64,000 bases of DNA from Spongiactinospora rosea (GCF_003315795.1 NZ_QMEY01000001.1:558001-622000); one strand, 5' to 3'; shown: positions 1-8,035, numbered from the stretch's first letter. Made by a program: numbers and translations. The notes: a model not told the origin generated them from the letters alone.

Positions 1-1189
1 CGCGCGAGGTGCGCAGGGTGAGCGTGCCCTCGCCGTCCATCGCGGCCAGCGCGTTGTCGATCAGGTTGGTCCACACCTGGTTCAGCTCGGCGGGGTGGCC
101 CGGCACGGGCGGCACCGTGCGGTCGTACTCCCGCACCGTGCGCACCCCCGGCCCGATCTTGGCCTGCATCATCGCGAGCGTGGCGTCGAGCAGTTCGTGG
201 ACGTCCGTGGTCCGGTAGGGCGAGCGGTCCAGCTGGGAGTACTGCTTGGCCGCCGCGACCAGTCCGGAGATCCGCGTCACCGCGTCGTCGATCTCGCCCA
301 TCAGCATCTCGGTGTCGATCGTGTAGGTGATCCAGCCGATCGCCGAGGCCAGGCCGTCGTCGCCGACCGCGGCGGACACCTTTTCCAGCCACGCCGTGTC
401 GATGCCCCCGGCGACGAGCGTCGGGGCGATGTCCCAGGAGCCGGCGATGTCGCGCTCGTCCAGCCAGTCGGCCAGCGCGTCCTCCGCGTCGGCGGTCTGC
501 ATCGCGGTCATCTGCGGCGCGGTGGCGGCGCGCTTGACCGCCGCCTCCTGCAGCTCGACCAGCTCGTGCAGCCGGCTGCCGTCCAGCCGGCCGTCCGCGA
601 TCAGGGCGAGCTTGTGCCGCATCTTGGCGACCCGGTCGCGCAGCGACGAGGTGGCCCGCACGGCCGCCGCCGCGGGGTTGTTCAGCTCGTGGGTGAGCCC
701 GGCCGACAGCGAGCCGAGGGCCAGCAGCCGCTCCCGCTCGCCGACGATCGTCTGGCTGGCGCGCATCCCGAAGAACAGCCCTTCGAGCAGGTGCATCGCC
801 ATCGGGAACCACTCGCGCACGGCGGGCCCGAAGACGCTCGCGGGCAGGGTGAACAGCTCGCTGTCGGTGATCGCGTGCAGGCTGTTGGAGTAGACCTGGT
901 CGATCTTGTCGCCGATGTAGCTCTGCGCGGCCCCGCCGTACACGCCGCGCTGGTCGGTACGGCTGACCTCGACGTCGTCGCCGTGGATGCGGCGGCGCAG
1001 CGAGACGGTGCCGTGCAGCAGCACGTAGAAGCAGGTGGCGGGCTCGCCCTCCAGGTAGACGGGGGTGCCCGCAGGAGATCGCTGGACGCGCCCCTGCTCG
1101 GCGAAGTGGGCGAGCTGGGCGTCGTCCAGCGCCTCGAACAGGAACAGTGTGCGCAGCTCGGCGGGGGTGAGCCGGTCGGTCGCGGTCAT
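1..1189 (-). CDS. cNMP-binding sensor histidine kinase (partial, runs off the left edge)
   Basis: At least 396 codons read from ATG at 1189; the 3' end lies outside the window. The first ~130 residues look like a cyclic-nucleotide-binding fold (PVYLEGEPATCFYVLLHGTVS). A linker follows, then a phosphoacceptor-type segment with SLSAGLTHELNNPAAA around residue 160. Near the edge comes the start of an ATP-binding region (ELNQVWTNLIDNALAAMDG, an N-box). The start codon overlaps the stop of the upstream receiver/FAD-reductase gene (ATGA), so the two are translationally coupled. No membrane segment is seen, which suggests a cytoplasmic sensor reading a nucleotide or redox input from its operon partner. 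Family assignment is firm; the ligand is unknown. Confidence 0.85.
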   Translation of the reverse strand, partial: MTATDRLTPAELRTLFLFEALDDAQLAHFAEQGRVQRSPAGTPVYLEGEPATCFYVLLHGTVSLRRRIHGDDVEVSRTDQRGVYGGAAQSYIGDKIDQVYSNSLHAITDSELFTLPASVFGPAVREWFPMAMHLLEGLFFGMRASQTIVGERERLLALGSLSAGLTHELNNPAAAAVRATSSLRDRVAKMRHKLALIADGRLDGSRLHELVELQEAAVKRAATAPQMTAMQTADAEDALADWLDERDIAGSWDIAPTLVAGGIDTAWLEKVSAAVGDDGLASAIGWITYTIDTEMLMGEIDDAVTRISGLVAAAKQYSQLDRSPYRTTDVHELLDATLAMMQAKIGPGVRTVREYDRTVPPVPGHPAELNQVWTNLIDNALAAMDGEGTLTLRTSR

Positions 1190-2847
1190 CGCGCCTCCAG
1201 GTACCGGTGAACGAGGGACACCGCCATCGCGCCCTCGCCGACCGCTGAGGCCACCCGCTTGACCGACGTCGCCCGCACGTCGCCCGCGGCGAAGACGCCG
1301 GGCATGCTGCTCTCCAGGTGGTAGGGGTCGCGCGGGAGCGTCCAGCCGACCGGACGCCGCCCGTCGGCGAGCAGGTCGGCCCCGGTCAGCACGAAGCCGC
1401 GCTCGTCGCGCTGCACCACGCCGGAGAGCCAGTCGGTGCGCGGCTCGGCCCCGATGAACACGAACAGCCAGGACGTCTGGACCGTGCGCTTCTCGCCGGT
1501 CGAGGCGTCGGCCAGCACCAGGCGTTCCAGGTGGTCCTCGCCCTCGCCCGAGATGACCTCGGTGCACGGGTGGACCTCGATGGCGTCGATCGCCTCGATC
1601 TGCTCGACCAGGTACTGCGACATCGACTGCCGCAGGTCGGCCCCGCGGATGAGCATGTGGACGCGGCGGGCGTACCGGGAGAAGTAGACCGCTGCCTGGC
1701 CCGCGGAGTTGGCCCCGCCGACGATGTAGACCTCGCTGCCCGCGCAGTTGGGGGCCTCGGTGGCGGCCGAGCCGTAGAAGACCCCGCGCCCGGTCAGCTC
1801 GGCCAGTCCGGGGGCGGTGAGCTTGCGGTAGGACACCCCGGTGGCCAGGACGACGGTGTGCGCGGCGATCACGCTCTCGTCGGAGATGCGCAGCACCCGG
1901 GAGGAGGAACCGCCGCCCTCCAGCCCGATCGCCTCGCAGGTGGTGATCAGCTCCGCGCCGAACTTCAGCGCCTGCCGCCTGGCCCGCTCGGTGAGCTGCG
2001 CGCCGGAGACGCCGTCGGGGAAGCCCAGGTAGTTCTCTATCCGGCTGCTCTGCCCGGCCTGGCCGCCGGTGGCGCGCTGCTCGATGAGCACCGTGCGCAG
2101 GCCCTCCGACGCCCCGTAGACCGCCGCGCCGAGCCCGGCCGGGCCCGCGCCCACCACCACCAGGTCGTAGAAGTCGGACGCCGGGGTGGTGCTCAGCCCG
2201 ATGTGCGCGGCCAGGTCGCTCACCGCGGGCGTGGCCAGCGACCTGCCGTCCGGCGTGATGACCACCGGGACGGCGTCGGGGCCGAGCCCCGCGGCCGACA
2301 GCAGCCGCTCGCCCTCCGGCTCGTCGGCCAGCACCCAGCGGTAGGGGACCAGGTTGCGGGCCAGGAAGTCGCGCACCTTGTACGACGGCGCGGACCACCG
2401 GTGCCCGACCACCCGCACGTCGCCCTCGGCGGAGGCGGGCGTGGACAGCCACGCGTCGAGCAGGCCGTCCATCACCGGGTACAGCTTCTCCTCCGGCGGG
2501 TTCCACGGCTTGAGGAGGTAGTGGTCGACATCGACGATGTTGATGGCGTCGATCGCGGCGTCGGTATCGGCATAGGCGGTCAGCAGGACGCGCCGCGCGG
2601 TGGGGAAGAGGTCCATGGCGCTCTCGAGGAACTGGATGCCGTTCATCTGCGGCATCCGGTAGTCGGCGAGCATGACCGCGACCTGCTCGCCCCTCAGTTT
2701 GATCTCGCGCAGCGCCTCCATCGCGGCGGGGCCGGAGTCGGCGCGCACGATGCGGTAGCGGTCGCCGTAACGGCGGCGCACGTCTCGGGCCACCGCCCTG
2801 GAGACGGCGGGATCGTCGTCTACGGTGATGATCGCCGGATTTGCCAT
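1186..2847 (-). CDS. Receiver domain / thioredoxin-like / FAD-dependent reductase fusion
   Basis: 553 residues. Residues 1-125 form a CheY-like receiver (TVDDD at the acidic pocket, phosphoacceptor Asp in LADYRMPQMNG, Lys in LLKPW). Residues ~145-225 resemble a thioredoxin/glutaredoxin fold. Residues ~230-553 are a TrxR-like flavoprotein with GAGPAGLGAAVYGA for FAD, IVGGANSAGQAA for NAD(P)H and a C-terminal FAAGDVR. The redox CxxC of true thioredoxin reductases is absent: the matching place reads TEAPNCAG with a single Cys. Start ATG 2847 is chosen because the receiver begins there. It lies 26 nt after the Rieske gene and overlaps the histidine kinase, giving a three-gene redox-signalling operon. 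It is probably a phosphorylation-gated NAD(P)H oxidoreductase; substrate unknown. Confidence 0.88.
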   Translation of the reverse strand: MANPAIITVDDDPAVSRAVARDVRRRYGDRYRIVRADSGPAAMEALREIKLRGEQVAVMLADYRMPQMNGIQFLESAMDLFPTARRVLLTAYADTDAAIDAINIVDVDHYLLKPWNPPEEKLYPVMDGLLDAWLSTPASAEGDVRVVGHRWSAPSYKVRDFLARNLVPYRWVLADEPEGERLLSAAGLGPDAVPVVITPDGRSLATPAVSDLAAHIGLSTTPASDFYDLVVVGAGPAGLGAAVYGASEGLRTVLIEQRATGGQAGQSSRIENYLGFPDGVSGAQLTERARRQALKFGAELITTCEAIGLEGGGSSSRVLRISDESVIAAHTVVLATGVSYRKLTAPGLAELTGRGVFYGSAATEAPNCAGSEVYIVGGANSAGQAAVYFSRYARRVHMLIRGADLRQSMSQYLVEQIEAIDAIEVHPCTEVISGEGEDHLERLVLADASTGEKRTVQTSWLFVFIGAEPRTDWLSGVVQRDERGFVLTGADLLADGRRPVGWTLPRDPYHLESSMPGVFAAGDVRATSVKRVASAVGEGAMAVSLVHRYLEAR

Positions 2848-2873
2848 GGCAACACTGTAATCACCGGAGATGA

Positions 2874-3788
2874 CTAGGCTTGTTCGGCGGGCCTGACCTG
2901 GATGATGCCGTCCCGGCGTACCCGGGTCTGGAACACCGGCTGCGGCGCGGTCGCCGGGCCGTGCACGACCTTGCCGTCCGAGAGGCGGAAGGTGCTGCCG
3001 TGCCACGGGCACACCACGCAGGTCACGCCGCCCTCGCTGGTCAGGCGGCCCTGGTGGAGCGGGCCCGCCAGGTGGCTGCAGTGGTCGGCCAGGATGGTCA
3101 CCGTCTCACCGCTGCGCAGCACGAACAGGTCGATGTAGCCGAGCCTGCGGGACACCGGGCGGCCGTCGGGCAGGTCCTTCAGCTCGCAGAGGTTGTGCCA
3201 GCCGAGCGGGACCAGGTGGGTGACCTGCTCGGCGTGGTTGGCCCCGGCCGCCTGCCGGTAGGCCATGTGCCCGCCGAGCATCCCGCCCAGGCTCGCCGCG
3301 CCCAGCCCGGCGTAGCCGAGCAGCCTGCCGCCGCGTTCGCGGCCGGCCAGGCGGAGCGCCAGCGAGCCCGCGTACAGGGTGAACGCGCTGAGGTTGGCGA
3401 TGGCGTGGACGAAGCCCACCCGCTGCTGCTCGATGTGCAGCACGGACCAGTCGGTGATGCCGGCCGCCGCCGCGGGGGCCGCGCCGGCCAGCCCGGTGAC
3501 CAGCACGGTACGTGCGGCGCGGGGGTCGGCGCCGGTCGCGTCGAGCACGGCGGTGGCCACCCAGCACCCCAGGCTGGCGGTGGCGAGCGGCGGGTGGGCG
3601 GGCGTGCCGGTGGGCACCCCGTGCAGCAGGTCGCGCAGCCCTCCCGGGCGGAGTCTGCCCCGCACGGCCTTGGCCAGCGCCCGGATCGTACGGTCCATCG
3701 CCGTCGTGCGTTCCAGCCGGTTGGTCAGGTCGAGCTTCGGGAGCATTCCCCTCCGGGATCGAGTGCCCTTTTGGATGGTCTCCTCCAC
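2874..3788 (-). CDS. DUF2231-type membrane protein with C-terminal Rieske [2Fe-2S] domain
   Basis: 304 residues from GTG 3788, preceded by a strong GGAAAGGGGG site 6-7 nt upstream. ATG 3815 in the same frame has no such site. Residues ~70-190 hold several hydrophobic helices with HP/HG motifs typical of DUF2231 membrane proteins. The last ~105 residues are a Rieske domain with both ligand boxes (CSHLAGPLH and CVVCPWHGS), so a [2Fe-2S] cluster should form. First gene of the operon with the receiver/FAD reductase and the histidine kinase. It probably passes electrons at the membrane, with the downstream flavoprotein as a plausible partner (inference). Confidence 0.87.
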   Translation of the reverse strand: MEETIQKGTRSRRGMLPKLDLTNRLERTTAMDRTIRALAKAVRGRLRPGGLRDLLHGVPTGTPAHPPLATASLGCWVATAVLDATGADPRAARTVLVTGLAGAAPAAAAGITDWSVLHIEQQRVGFVHAIANLSAFTLYAGSLALRLAGRERGGRLLGYAGLGAASLGGMLGGHMAYRQAAGANHAEQVTHLVPLGWHNLCELKDLPDGRPVSRRLGYIDLFVLRSGETVTILADHCSHLAGPLHQGRLTSEGGVTCVVCPWHGSTFRLSDGKVVHGPATAPQPVFQTRVRRDGIIQVRPAEQA

Positions 3789-3858
3789 GTTTGCCCCCTT
3801 TCCGTGGTGGGTCATCTACCCGTACCACGAGGGCCGAACACCGTCCAGCCGGGCGTCC

Positions 3859-4452
3859 CTAGGAGGCCGCCAGATGCCCCTGGCGGACCGACTGCTCCAC
3901 GAGCCCGGCGGCGTAGGCGGCCAGGCCGGGGGAGCCCTCCTCGATGATCTTCACGTTGCGCATCACCTGCGCGGCGGTCACCTTGTACAACTGCCAGGTG
4001 CCGCCCTCGGTGCGGTGGTTGGCGATCAGCGGCGCGATGCGGTCGAGCGCCTTGGCGAACCGCGCCTCCGGGGTGCGCCGCTCCTCGAACTCGTCCCACA
4101 GCGCGCGCATCGCCTTGCCCTGCTCGGCCGGGAGCAGCCCGAAGATCCGGTCGGCCGCGGCACGCTCCCGCTCGGCCTGGGTGGCGAGCATGCCGTCGTC
4201 GTAGATGAAGGTGTCACCCGCGTCGATCTCCACGATGTCGTGGACCAGCAGCATCGCCACCACGCGGTTGAGGTCGGTGCCCGGAGGGGCGTGTTCGGCG
4301 AGGGTCATCGCCAGCATGCCGAGGTACCAGGAGTGCTCGGCGTCGTTCTCCCGCCGCGAACCGTCCATCAGCGTATTGCGGCGGATGACCCGCTTCAGCT
4401 TGTCGATCTCGATGAGGAAGTCGATCTGTGCATGCAGTCGCGCGTCGCTCAC
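3859..4452 (-). CDS. HD-domain hydrolase (YfbR/HDDC2-like)
   Basis: 197 residues, the usual size for this family. The metal-binding signature is visible: Arg-rich start, NDAEHSW (residues ~36-42), HDIVEIDAGD (~70-79) and a later Asp in KALDRIAPL. Such proteins hydrolyse deoxynucleoside monophosphates or related phosphomonoesters in the cytosol. The start is GTG 4452. There is no ribosome site, but a TAGGCT box sits 6 nt upstream (4459-4464), so a leaderless message is likely. Stand-alone gene between the Rieske operon and a TetR gene. The exact substrate cannot be told from sequence. Confidence 0.85.
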   Translation of the reverse strand: MSDARLHAQIDFLIEIDKLKRVIRRNTLMDGSRRENDAEHSWYLGMLAMTLAEHAPPGTDLNRVVAMLLVHDIVEIDAGDTFIYDDGMLATQAERERAAADRIFGLLPAEQGKAMRALWDEFEERRTPEARFAKALDRIAPLIANHRTEGGTWQLYKVTAAQVMRNVKIIEEGSPGLAAYAAGLVEQSVRQGHLAAS

Positions 4453-4526
4453 ACGCCCAGCCTAGTCGGACGTTGATCAACAGGTGGGGGAGTTCGCCGC
4501 CCCGACGTCATACGTTGCATCCCCGG

Positions 4527-5180
4527 TCACCTTGGGTCACCTTGTGTCACCTCGGGCGGCCGGTCGGTCTCCATGGGGGCGGACAGGTGCCTCCAGCCCG
4601 CTTCGACCGAGGCCCGGCAGCCGTCGGGGCGGTCGCCCGCGCCGATGAACAGCGCGGTCAGCATGGCGGCGCCGTCGTCGAGCGACCGGGGGGACAGGCA
4701 GCCGCCGGTGACCAGGGAGACCAGCCCGTGGCCGACGACCCAGCTCTGGGTGGCCAGCCGCCGCGGGTCGATGCCGGCGCGGAAGCGACCGGTGTCCCGG
4801 CCCCGCCGGGCGGCCTGGACCAGGTGCCCCAAGGTGGCGTCGACGGCCTGGTGGTCTTCGAGCTCCAGGGTCTCGTCGAACATGATCCGGTACAGGTCGG
4901 GGTGGTCCATCGCGGTGCCGATGTAGGCGGCGGTCAGCGCGGTCAGGTCGTGTACCGGGTCGGCGGACGCGCGTACCAGCGCGAACCTCTCCGCCAGCCG
5001 GGTGAAGCCCTCCTGCCGCAGGGCCTTCCACACGCCGTCCATGCCGCCGAAGTAGGTGTAGACGGCCATCGTGGACACGCCGGTCTGGGACACCAGTGAG
5101 CGCAGGGTGATGGGCTCGCGCATCCGGAGCATGTGGGCGGCCCGCTCGATGATCAGAGTGCGAATCGAGGGATCTTTCAT
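4527..5180 (-). CDS. TetR/AcrR family transcriptional regulator
   Basis: 217 residues from ATG 5180. The N-terminal helix-turn-helix is clear (ITLRSLVSQTGVSTMAVYTYF, residues ~20-40) and the C-terminal part is a TetR ligand/dimer domain of the WHG type. An in-frame ATG at 5204 would add eight residues, but it lies inside a perfect 10-bp inverted repeat (5198-5225) that looks like the operator, so the shorter form is preferred. The palindrome sits across the gene's own promoter, which suggests autorepression. No divergent partner starts close by. The target gene and inducer are unknown. Confidence 0.87.
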   Translation of the reverse strand: MKDPSIRTLIIERAAHMLRMREPITLRSLVSQTGVSTMAVYTYFGGMDGVWKALRQEGFTRLAERFALVRASADPVHDLTALTAAYIGTAMDHPDLYRIMFDETLELEDHQAVDATLGHLVQAARRGRDTGRFRAGIDPRRLATQSWVVGHGLVSLVTGGCLSPRSLDDGAAMLTALFIGAGDRPDGCRASVEAGWRHLSAPMETDRPPEVTQGDPR

Positions 5181-5197
5181 CCTGGCCACGGCACCAG

Positions 5198-5225
5198 AAT
5201 ACATAGCATTGCATTGCTATGTATT
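5198..5225. promoter_or_regulatory. Perfect inverted repeat, likely TetR operator
   Basis: Two 10-bp arms, AATACATAGC and GCTATGTATT, are exact reverse complements separated by 8 bp. The element is AT-rich in a GC-rich genome and lies immediately upstream of the TetR gene at 4527-5180. Read on the minus strand it also contains TATGTA, a possible -10 box. This is the expected position and symmetry for an autoregulatory TetR operator. Confidence 0.7.
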
Positions 5226-5231
5226 AAGCGG

Positions 5232-5262
5232 GCGACCCCGGAGGACGGACCTCCGGGGTCGC
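5232..5262. terminator. 13-bp GC-rich hairpin
   Basis: A perfect 13-bp stem (5232-5244 with 5250-5262) closes a 5-nt loop. It lies 20 nt downstream of the minus-strand gene ending at 5283. There is no long T run, as is common for actinobacterial terminators. It separates the 5283-6210 operon from the TetR promoter. Confidence 0.7.
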
Positions 5263-5282
5263 CGTACCGGCCGTGTGGCGCG

Positions 5283-5966
5283 TCAGCCGGTCTGGGGGAT
5301 CAGCAGTGTGGTCCGCGGATCAGGAGGTTCTTCCATCTCCCGCGGAGAGTGCAGGCCGGGCCCGGTGTCCCGGGAGGAGGGGATGCGCATCCACCGCCCG
5401 CCGTCCAGACCGGCGGCGGCCGGGGTGCCCGCGGGCGCGCGGCCCTCCCTGCGGACGATCTCGACGGCGACCAGGTTGGCCCGGCGGCGGTGCCGCCACA
5501 CCAGCACCTGGCGGGCCAGGCAGGCCGCCTCCAGCTCGCCGGAGAAGGCCTCGAAGTCCTCGGCGCAGATGCCCGCCCTGGTGGCGATGAACGCCCGCTC
5601 GCCTTCGGCGGTGGGCGCGATCCACAGCACCAGGGGGATCCGCCCGGAGGCGGTGTGCATCGGGGTCTCCAGGCAGACCCGCTGGATGCGGTGCCGGGAG
5701 TACAGGCACCAGAGGTGCGCGGCGACCCAGCCGCGGCCGAAGCGCGTGGCGGCCGGGACCGACACCGTGCCGGTCAGCGCGACAGCGGCCCACCAGCTGC
5801 CGTTCACGACGGCGCTCACGATGAGCGCGAGGACCGCCACCGCCGCGATGAGCAGCGCGAACTCGGTGCGCCAGCGCCAGGCGCGCACCAGCGACGGTGT
5901 ACGGCCGGCCGCGGGCGCCTCGCCGCGCGAGGGGTAGGGGTTGTTCCTCGGGTTACGCTGCGACAT
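5283..5966 (-). CDS. Small membrane protein of unknown function
   Basis: 227 residues from ATG 5966, with an AGGAA ribosome site. After a polar, Pro-rich ~25-residue start there are two adjacent hydrophobic segments (residues ~35-75: LLIAAVAVLALIVSAVV, then SWWAAVALTGTVSV), followed by a soluble Arg-rich domain ending in a disordered tail. The layout (short cytoplasmic start, helical hairpin, basic domain) recalls accessory proteins next to conjugation ATPases in actinobacterial integrative elements, but no such ATPase is present, so this is only a resemblance. It overlaps the upstream 85-residue gene by 14 nt and is probably co-translated with it. Confidence 0.7.
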   Translation of the reverse strand: MSQRNPRNNPYPSRGEAPAAGRTPSLVRAWRWRTEFALLIAAVAVLALIVSAVVNGSWWAAVALTGTVSVPAATRFGRGWVAAHLWCLYSRHRIQRVCLETPMHTASGRIPLVLWIAPTAEGERAFIATRAGICAEDFEAFSGELEAACLARQVLVWRHRRRANLVAVEIVRREGRAPAGTPAAAGLDGGRWMRIPSSRDTGPGLHSPREMEEPPDPRTTLLIPQTG

Positions 5967-6210
5967 TTCCTGGCACCTCCCGCTCTTCCCGGCCGTCCCG
6001 CGCCGCGAGGGCGTGCAGGCGGTCCGCCTTGAGCCGGTCGAACCTCGGGTCGCGGTAGCACCGCGAGCCGAAGCCGGTCCGGGTCACCGTCCACCCGATA
6101 CGGTGCGCGAACTCGTCCTCTTCCATGCAGAGTTCGCGGTCGGCCCGGCCGATGAGGTCCTGAACCCAAGATTTGATTCGAGCGATTCCCTTGGTACCGT
6201 GAGAGTACAT
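5953..6210 (-). CDS. Conserved-looking 85-residue protein, unknown function
   Basis: 85 residues from ATG 6210, supported by AAGGAAG six nucleotides upstream. The protein is soluble and charged with a central EEDEFAHRIGW segment and a basic stretch (RCYRDPRFDRLKADRL). No known motif is recognised. Its stop overlaps the start of the membrane protein at 5283-5966, so the two form a mini-operon. The strand, start signal and coupling all argue that it is a real gene. Confidence 0.65.
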   Translation of the reverse strand: MYSHGTKGIARIKSWVQDLIGRADRELCMEEDEFAHRIGWTVTRTGFGSRCYRDPRFDRLKADRLHALAARDGREEREVPGNVAA

Positions 6211-6257
6211 AGGAGGCTTCCTTCGCTTGGACTCGATGCGGAGCTCTTGTGGACTTA

Positions 6258-6290
6258 CCGGGTCGGTGGCCGCCGACCCGGTTTTCCTTT
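6258..6290 (+). terminator. Rho-independent terminator reading on the plus strand
   Basis: The 9-bp stem CCGGGTCGG / CCGACCCGG with a 6-nt loop is followed directly by TTTTCCTTT on the plus strand. This is the best canonical terminator in the window, yet no plus-strand gene ends nearby; the genes to its left lie on the minus strand. It may end an antisense or leader transcript. Confidence 0.65.
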
Positions 6291-6519
6291 GCGCCGCCGT
6301 GGCAGGCGCGTCTTGTGAGCGCGGGTCGTGCAAAGTTTGATCTGGCTGACACCCCCGTGCGCCGTCCGTGGCGCGGTCCATGACCGCGTTGCGGAGTGCG
6401 AGCGGGAGATTACCCCCTTATAGAGATGGTCTCTCCGGGCCTACTATCACGCAAGTACCGCCGCAAGGTAAAAAGCAGCAAACTTCTCAAGTTCGGTGCT
6501 TCGTGCGGTGCATGTGTCG

Positions 6520-6530
6520 TGCAATTTGCA
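6520..6530. promoter_or_regulatory. Palindrome TGCAATTTGCA, copy 1
   Basis: An 11-bp palindrome about 330 bp upstream of the XRE regulator. The same element recurs at 6744-6754 with only the central base changed. Two exact-armed copies in one intergenic region suggest a specific binding site. Confidence 0.45.
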
Positions 6531-6743
6531 GGAACGCCGCCGTGCGACACATGCGGGGAAGGCCGTGCGGGGCCCGCGCGGCGTCCCGTGGAACGGGCGT
6601 GGCCACAGGGGAATCGTGATGCGCACCCCCGTCTGATGCGCACAGCGTACGATGTCCTGGCGGTTTACCCGGGAAGCCGGACTTGCAACCGTTATCGGGG
6701 GGAACTTTGACACAATCCCCGATAGATCAAATGCACCATTCTG

Positions 6744-6754
6744 TGCAAGTTGCA
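6744..6754. promoter_or_regulatory. Palindrome TGCAAGTTGCA, copy 2
   Basis: Second copy of the TGCAAnTTGCA element, just upstream of a TAGGAT -10-like box (about 6757-6762) that could serve the XRE gene. The position near a promoter fits autoregulation by the XRE protein (inference). Confidence 0.5.
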
Positions 6755-6858
6755 TGTAGGATAGAGCCCTGCGGGGCACCGGTCAGCCGCCGGTCCCGCT
6801 GTCCTGTGGCGACACACCCAGCGATACACCACGTACGGCGTCAAAGGGGGGCCGGGCG

Positions 6859-7713
6859 GTGCCCGAACGAGCCAGTCCAACCGTCCGTCGGCGCAGGCTC
6901 GGTCAGGAGCTTCGCCGGTTGCGCGAGCGGGCCGGTCTCACCGGCGACCACGTCGCCGACGAGCTCGGCTGGTCGGCCTCGAAGGTCAGCCGGATCGAGA
7001 CCGCCAAGACCATGCCGAAGCGGGCCGACGTCCAGGCCCTCACCGCGTTGTACGAGGCCGGGGAGGTCAAGCAGCGCGAGCTGCTGGACCTGCTGCGGGA
7101 CGCGTCGAGAAAGGGCTGGTGGGAGGACTTCCAGGACGCCCTGCCCCAGGAGTACACGACACTGCTGGGGCTGGAAGAAGAGGCCGTCTTCGAGCGAAGC
7201 TGGGAACCCCAGATCGTTCCGGGTCTCTTCCAGACCGAGGAGTACGCTCGCGAGGTCATCCGCGCCACCCAGGCGATCATCAGGCTGCCGCCCGCCGATC
7301 TCCGCGCCAGGGTCGAGGCACGCCTCGCCCGCCAGCGGCTGATCAGCAAGCCGGATCCGCTGACCACCTGGGTCGTGCTCGACGAGTCGGCGCTGTTGCG
7401 CCGGTTCGGTGGCGCGACGGTGATGCGCGAGCAGATCGAAAGGCTGATCGAGGTCAGTCAACTGCCGCATGTCCGCGTGCAAGTGCTGCCTCAGGACGCT
7501 CAGCATCCGGTCAACACCAGCTCGTTCATCCACCTGAAATTCCCGGAGTTCCAGGACGTCGTCTATCTGGAGCATCTGCACAGCGCCCGGTGGGTCGAAG
7601 AGCCGCAGCAGGTCTATGGCTACGAGCTGGCCTTTGATCACCTGCGGTCCGAGGCCCTCGGTCCGGACGCTTCCAGGGAACTCATGGAGAAGGTCATCGA
7701 TCGCTGGAAGTGA
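6859..7713 (+). CDS. XRE-family regulator with DUF5753 domain
   Basis: 284 residues from GTG 6859, with AAAGGGGGG upstream. Residues ~12-70 are an XRE helix-turn-helix (LGQELRRLRERAGLTGDHVA, then WSASKVSRIE). Residues ~95-275 match the DUF5753 domain (EWEPQIVPGLFQT-like motif, VLDESALLRR, VQVLPQ). This architecture, with a DUF397 gene next door, is the very common actinomycete regulator pair related to WhiJ/BldB systems that influence development and antibiotic production. The ligand and targets of this pair are unknown. Confidence 0.92.
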   Translation: MPERASPTVRRRRLGQELRRLRERAGLTGDHVADELGWSASKVSRIETAKTMPKRADVQALTALYEAGEVKQRELLDLLRDASRKGWWEDFQDALPQEYTTLLGLEEEAVFERSWEPQIVPGLFQTEEYAREVIRATQAIIRLPPADLRARVEARLARQRLISKPDPLTTWVVLDESALLRRFGGATVMREQIERLIEVSQLPHVRVQVLPQDAQHPVNTSSFIHLKFPEFQDVVYLEHLHSARWVEEPQQVYGYELAFDHLRSEALGPDASRELMEKVIDRWK

Positions 7714-7747
7714 TCTTCCGGCATGTCAGATAAGAAGGCCGAATAAA

Positions 7748-7954
7748 ATGTACCCGGTAGACCTTTCCGGCGCTGTCTGGAAGAAGAGCGCCCGGAGCGC
7801 GGCCAGCGGAGCCTGCGTCGAGGTCGCCCAGCTTGCGAGCGGGCATGTCGGAGTGCGCGACAGCAAGAACCGATCAGGTCCCGTCCTCGTCTTCACTCCC
7901 ACCGAGTGGGACGCCTTCGTCGGAGGTGTCAGGGACGGCGAGTTCGACTTGTAA
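7748..7954 (+). CDS. DUF397 domain small protein
   Basis: 68 residues from ATG 7748, preceded by AAGAAGG. It shows the DUF397 pattern: WKKSARS near the start, CVEVA, VGVRDSKN, then FTPTEWDAFVGGVRDGEFDL. It lies 34 nt after the XRE-DUF5753 gene, its usual partner. Such proteins are thought to antagonise or tune the paired XRE regulator. The gene is shorter than many annotation cut-offs but clearly real. Confidence 0.92.
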   Translation: MYPVDLSGAVWKKSARSAASGACVEVAQLASGHVGVRDSKNRSGPVLVFTPTEWDAFVGGVRDGEFDL

Positions 7955-7988
7955 GCCGATTTCGTTGAAATTGATCTGAAAAGCAGGG

Positions 7989-8016
7989 AAGGACCCCCGG
8001 CGTACCGGGGGTCCTT
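7989..8016. terminator. Bidirectional terminator between convergent genes
   Basis: A perfect 12-bp stem (7989-8000 with 8005-8016) has a 4-nt loop CGTA. It lies between the plus-strand DUF397 gene and the minus-strand catalase gene, 20 nt from the catalase stop, and can serve both. Confidence 0.85.
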
Positions 8017-8035
8017 CTTGGCTTTCAGGGCCGGA

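Larger units (their letters stand above)
6291..6858. other. 568-bp intergenic region without a supported gene
   Basis: AT-richer than its surroundings, with no convincing reading frame. It holds two copies of an 11-bp palindrome TGCAAnTTGCA (6520-6530 and 6744-6754), a TGCAC...GTGCA half-site pair at about 6731-6747, and AT-rich promoter-like stretches. It is probably the control region of the XRE gene at 6859 and of the minus-strand pair ending at 5283. Confidence 0.6.

Noticed and set aside
1318..2877. Plus-strand open frame of 519 codons
   Set aside because: Antisense shadow of the receiver/FAD-reductase gene, with no start signal or recognisable domain.
5283..6210. Remnant of an integrative conjugative element
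   Set aside because: Only a loose layout similarity in one small membrane protein; no integrase, Rep, FtsK-like ATPase or tRNA attachment site is seen.
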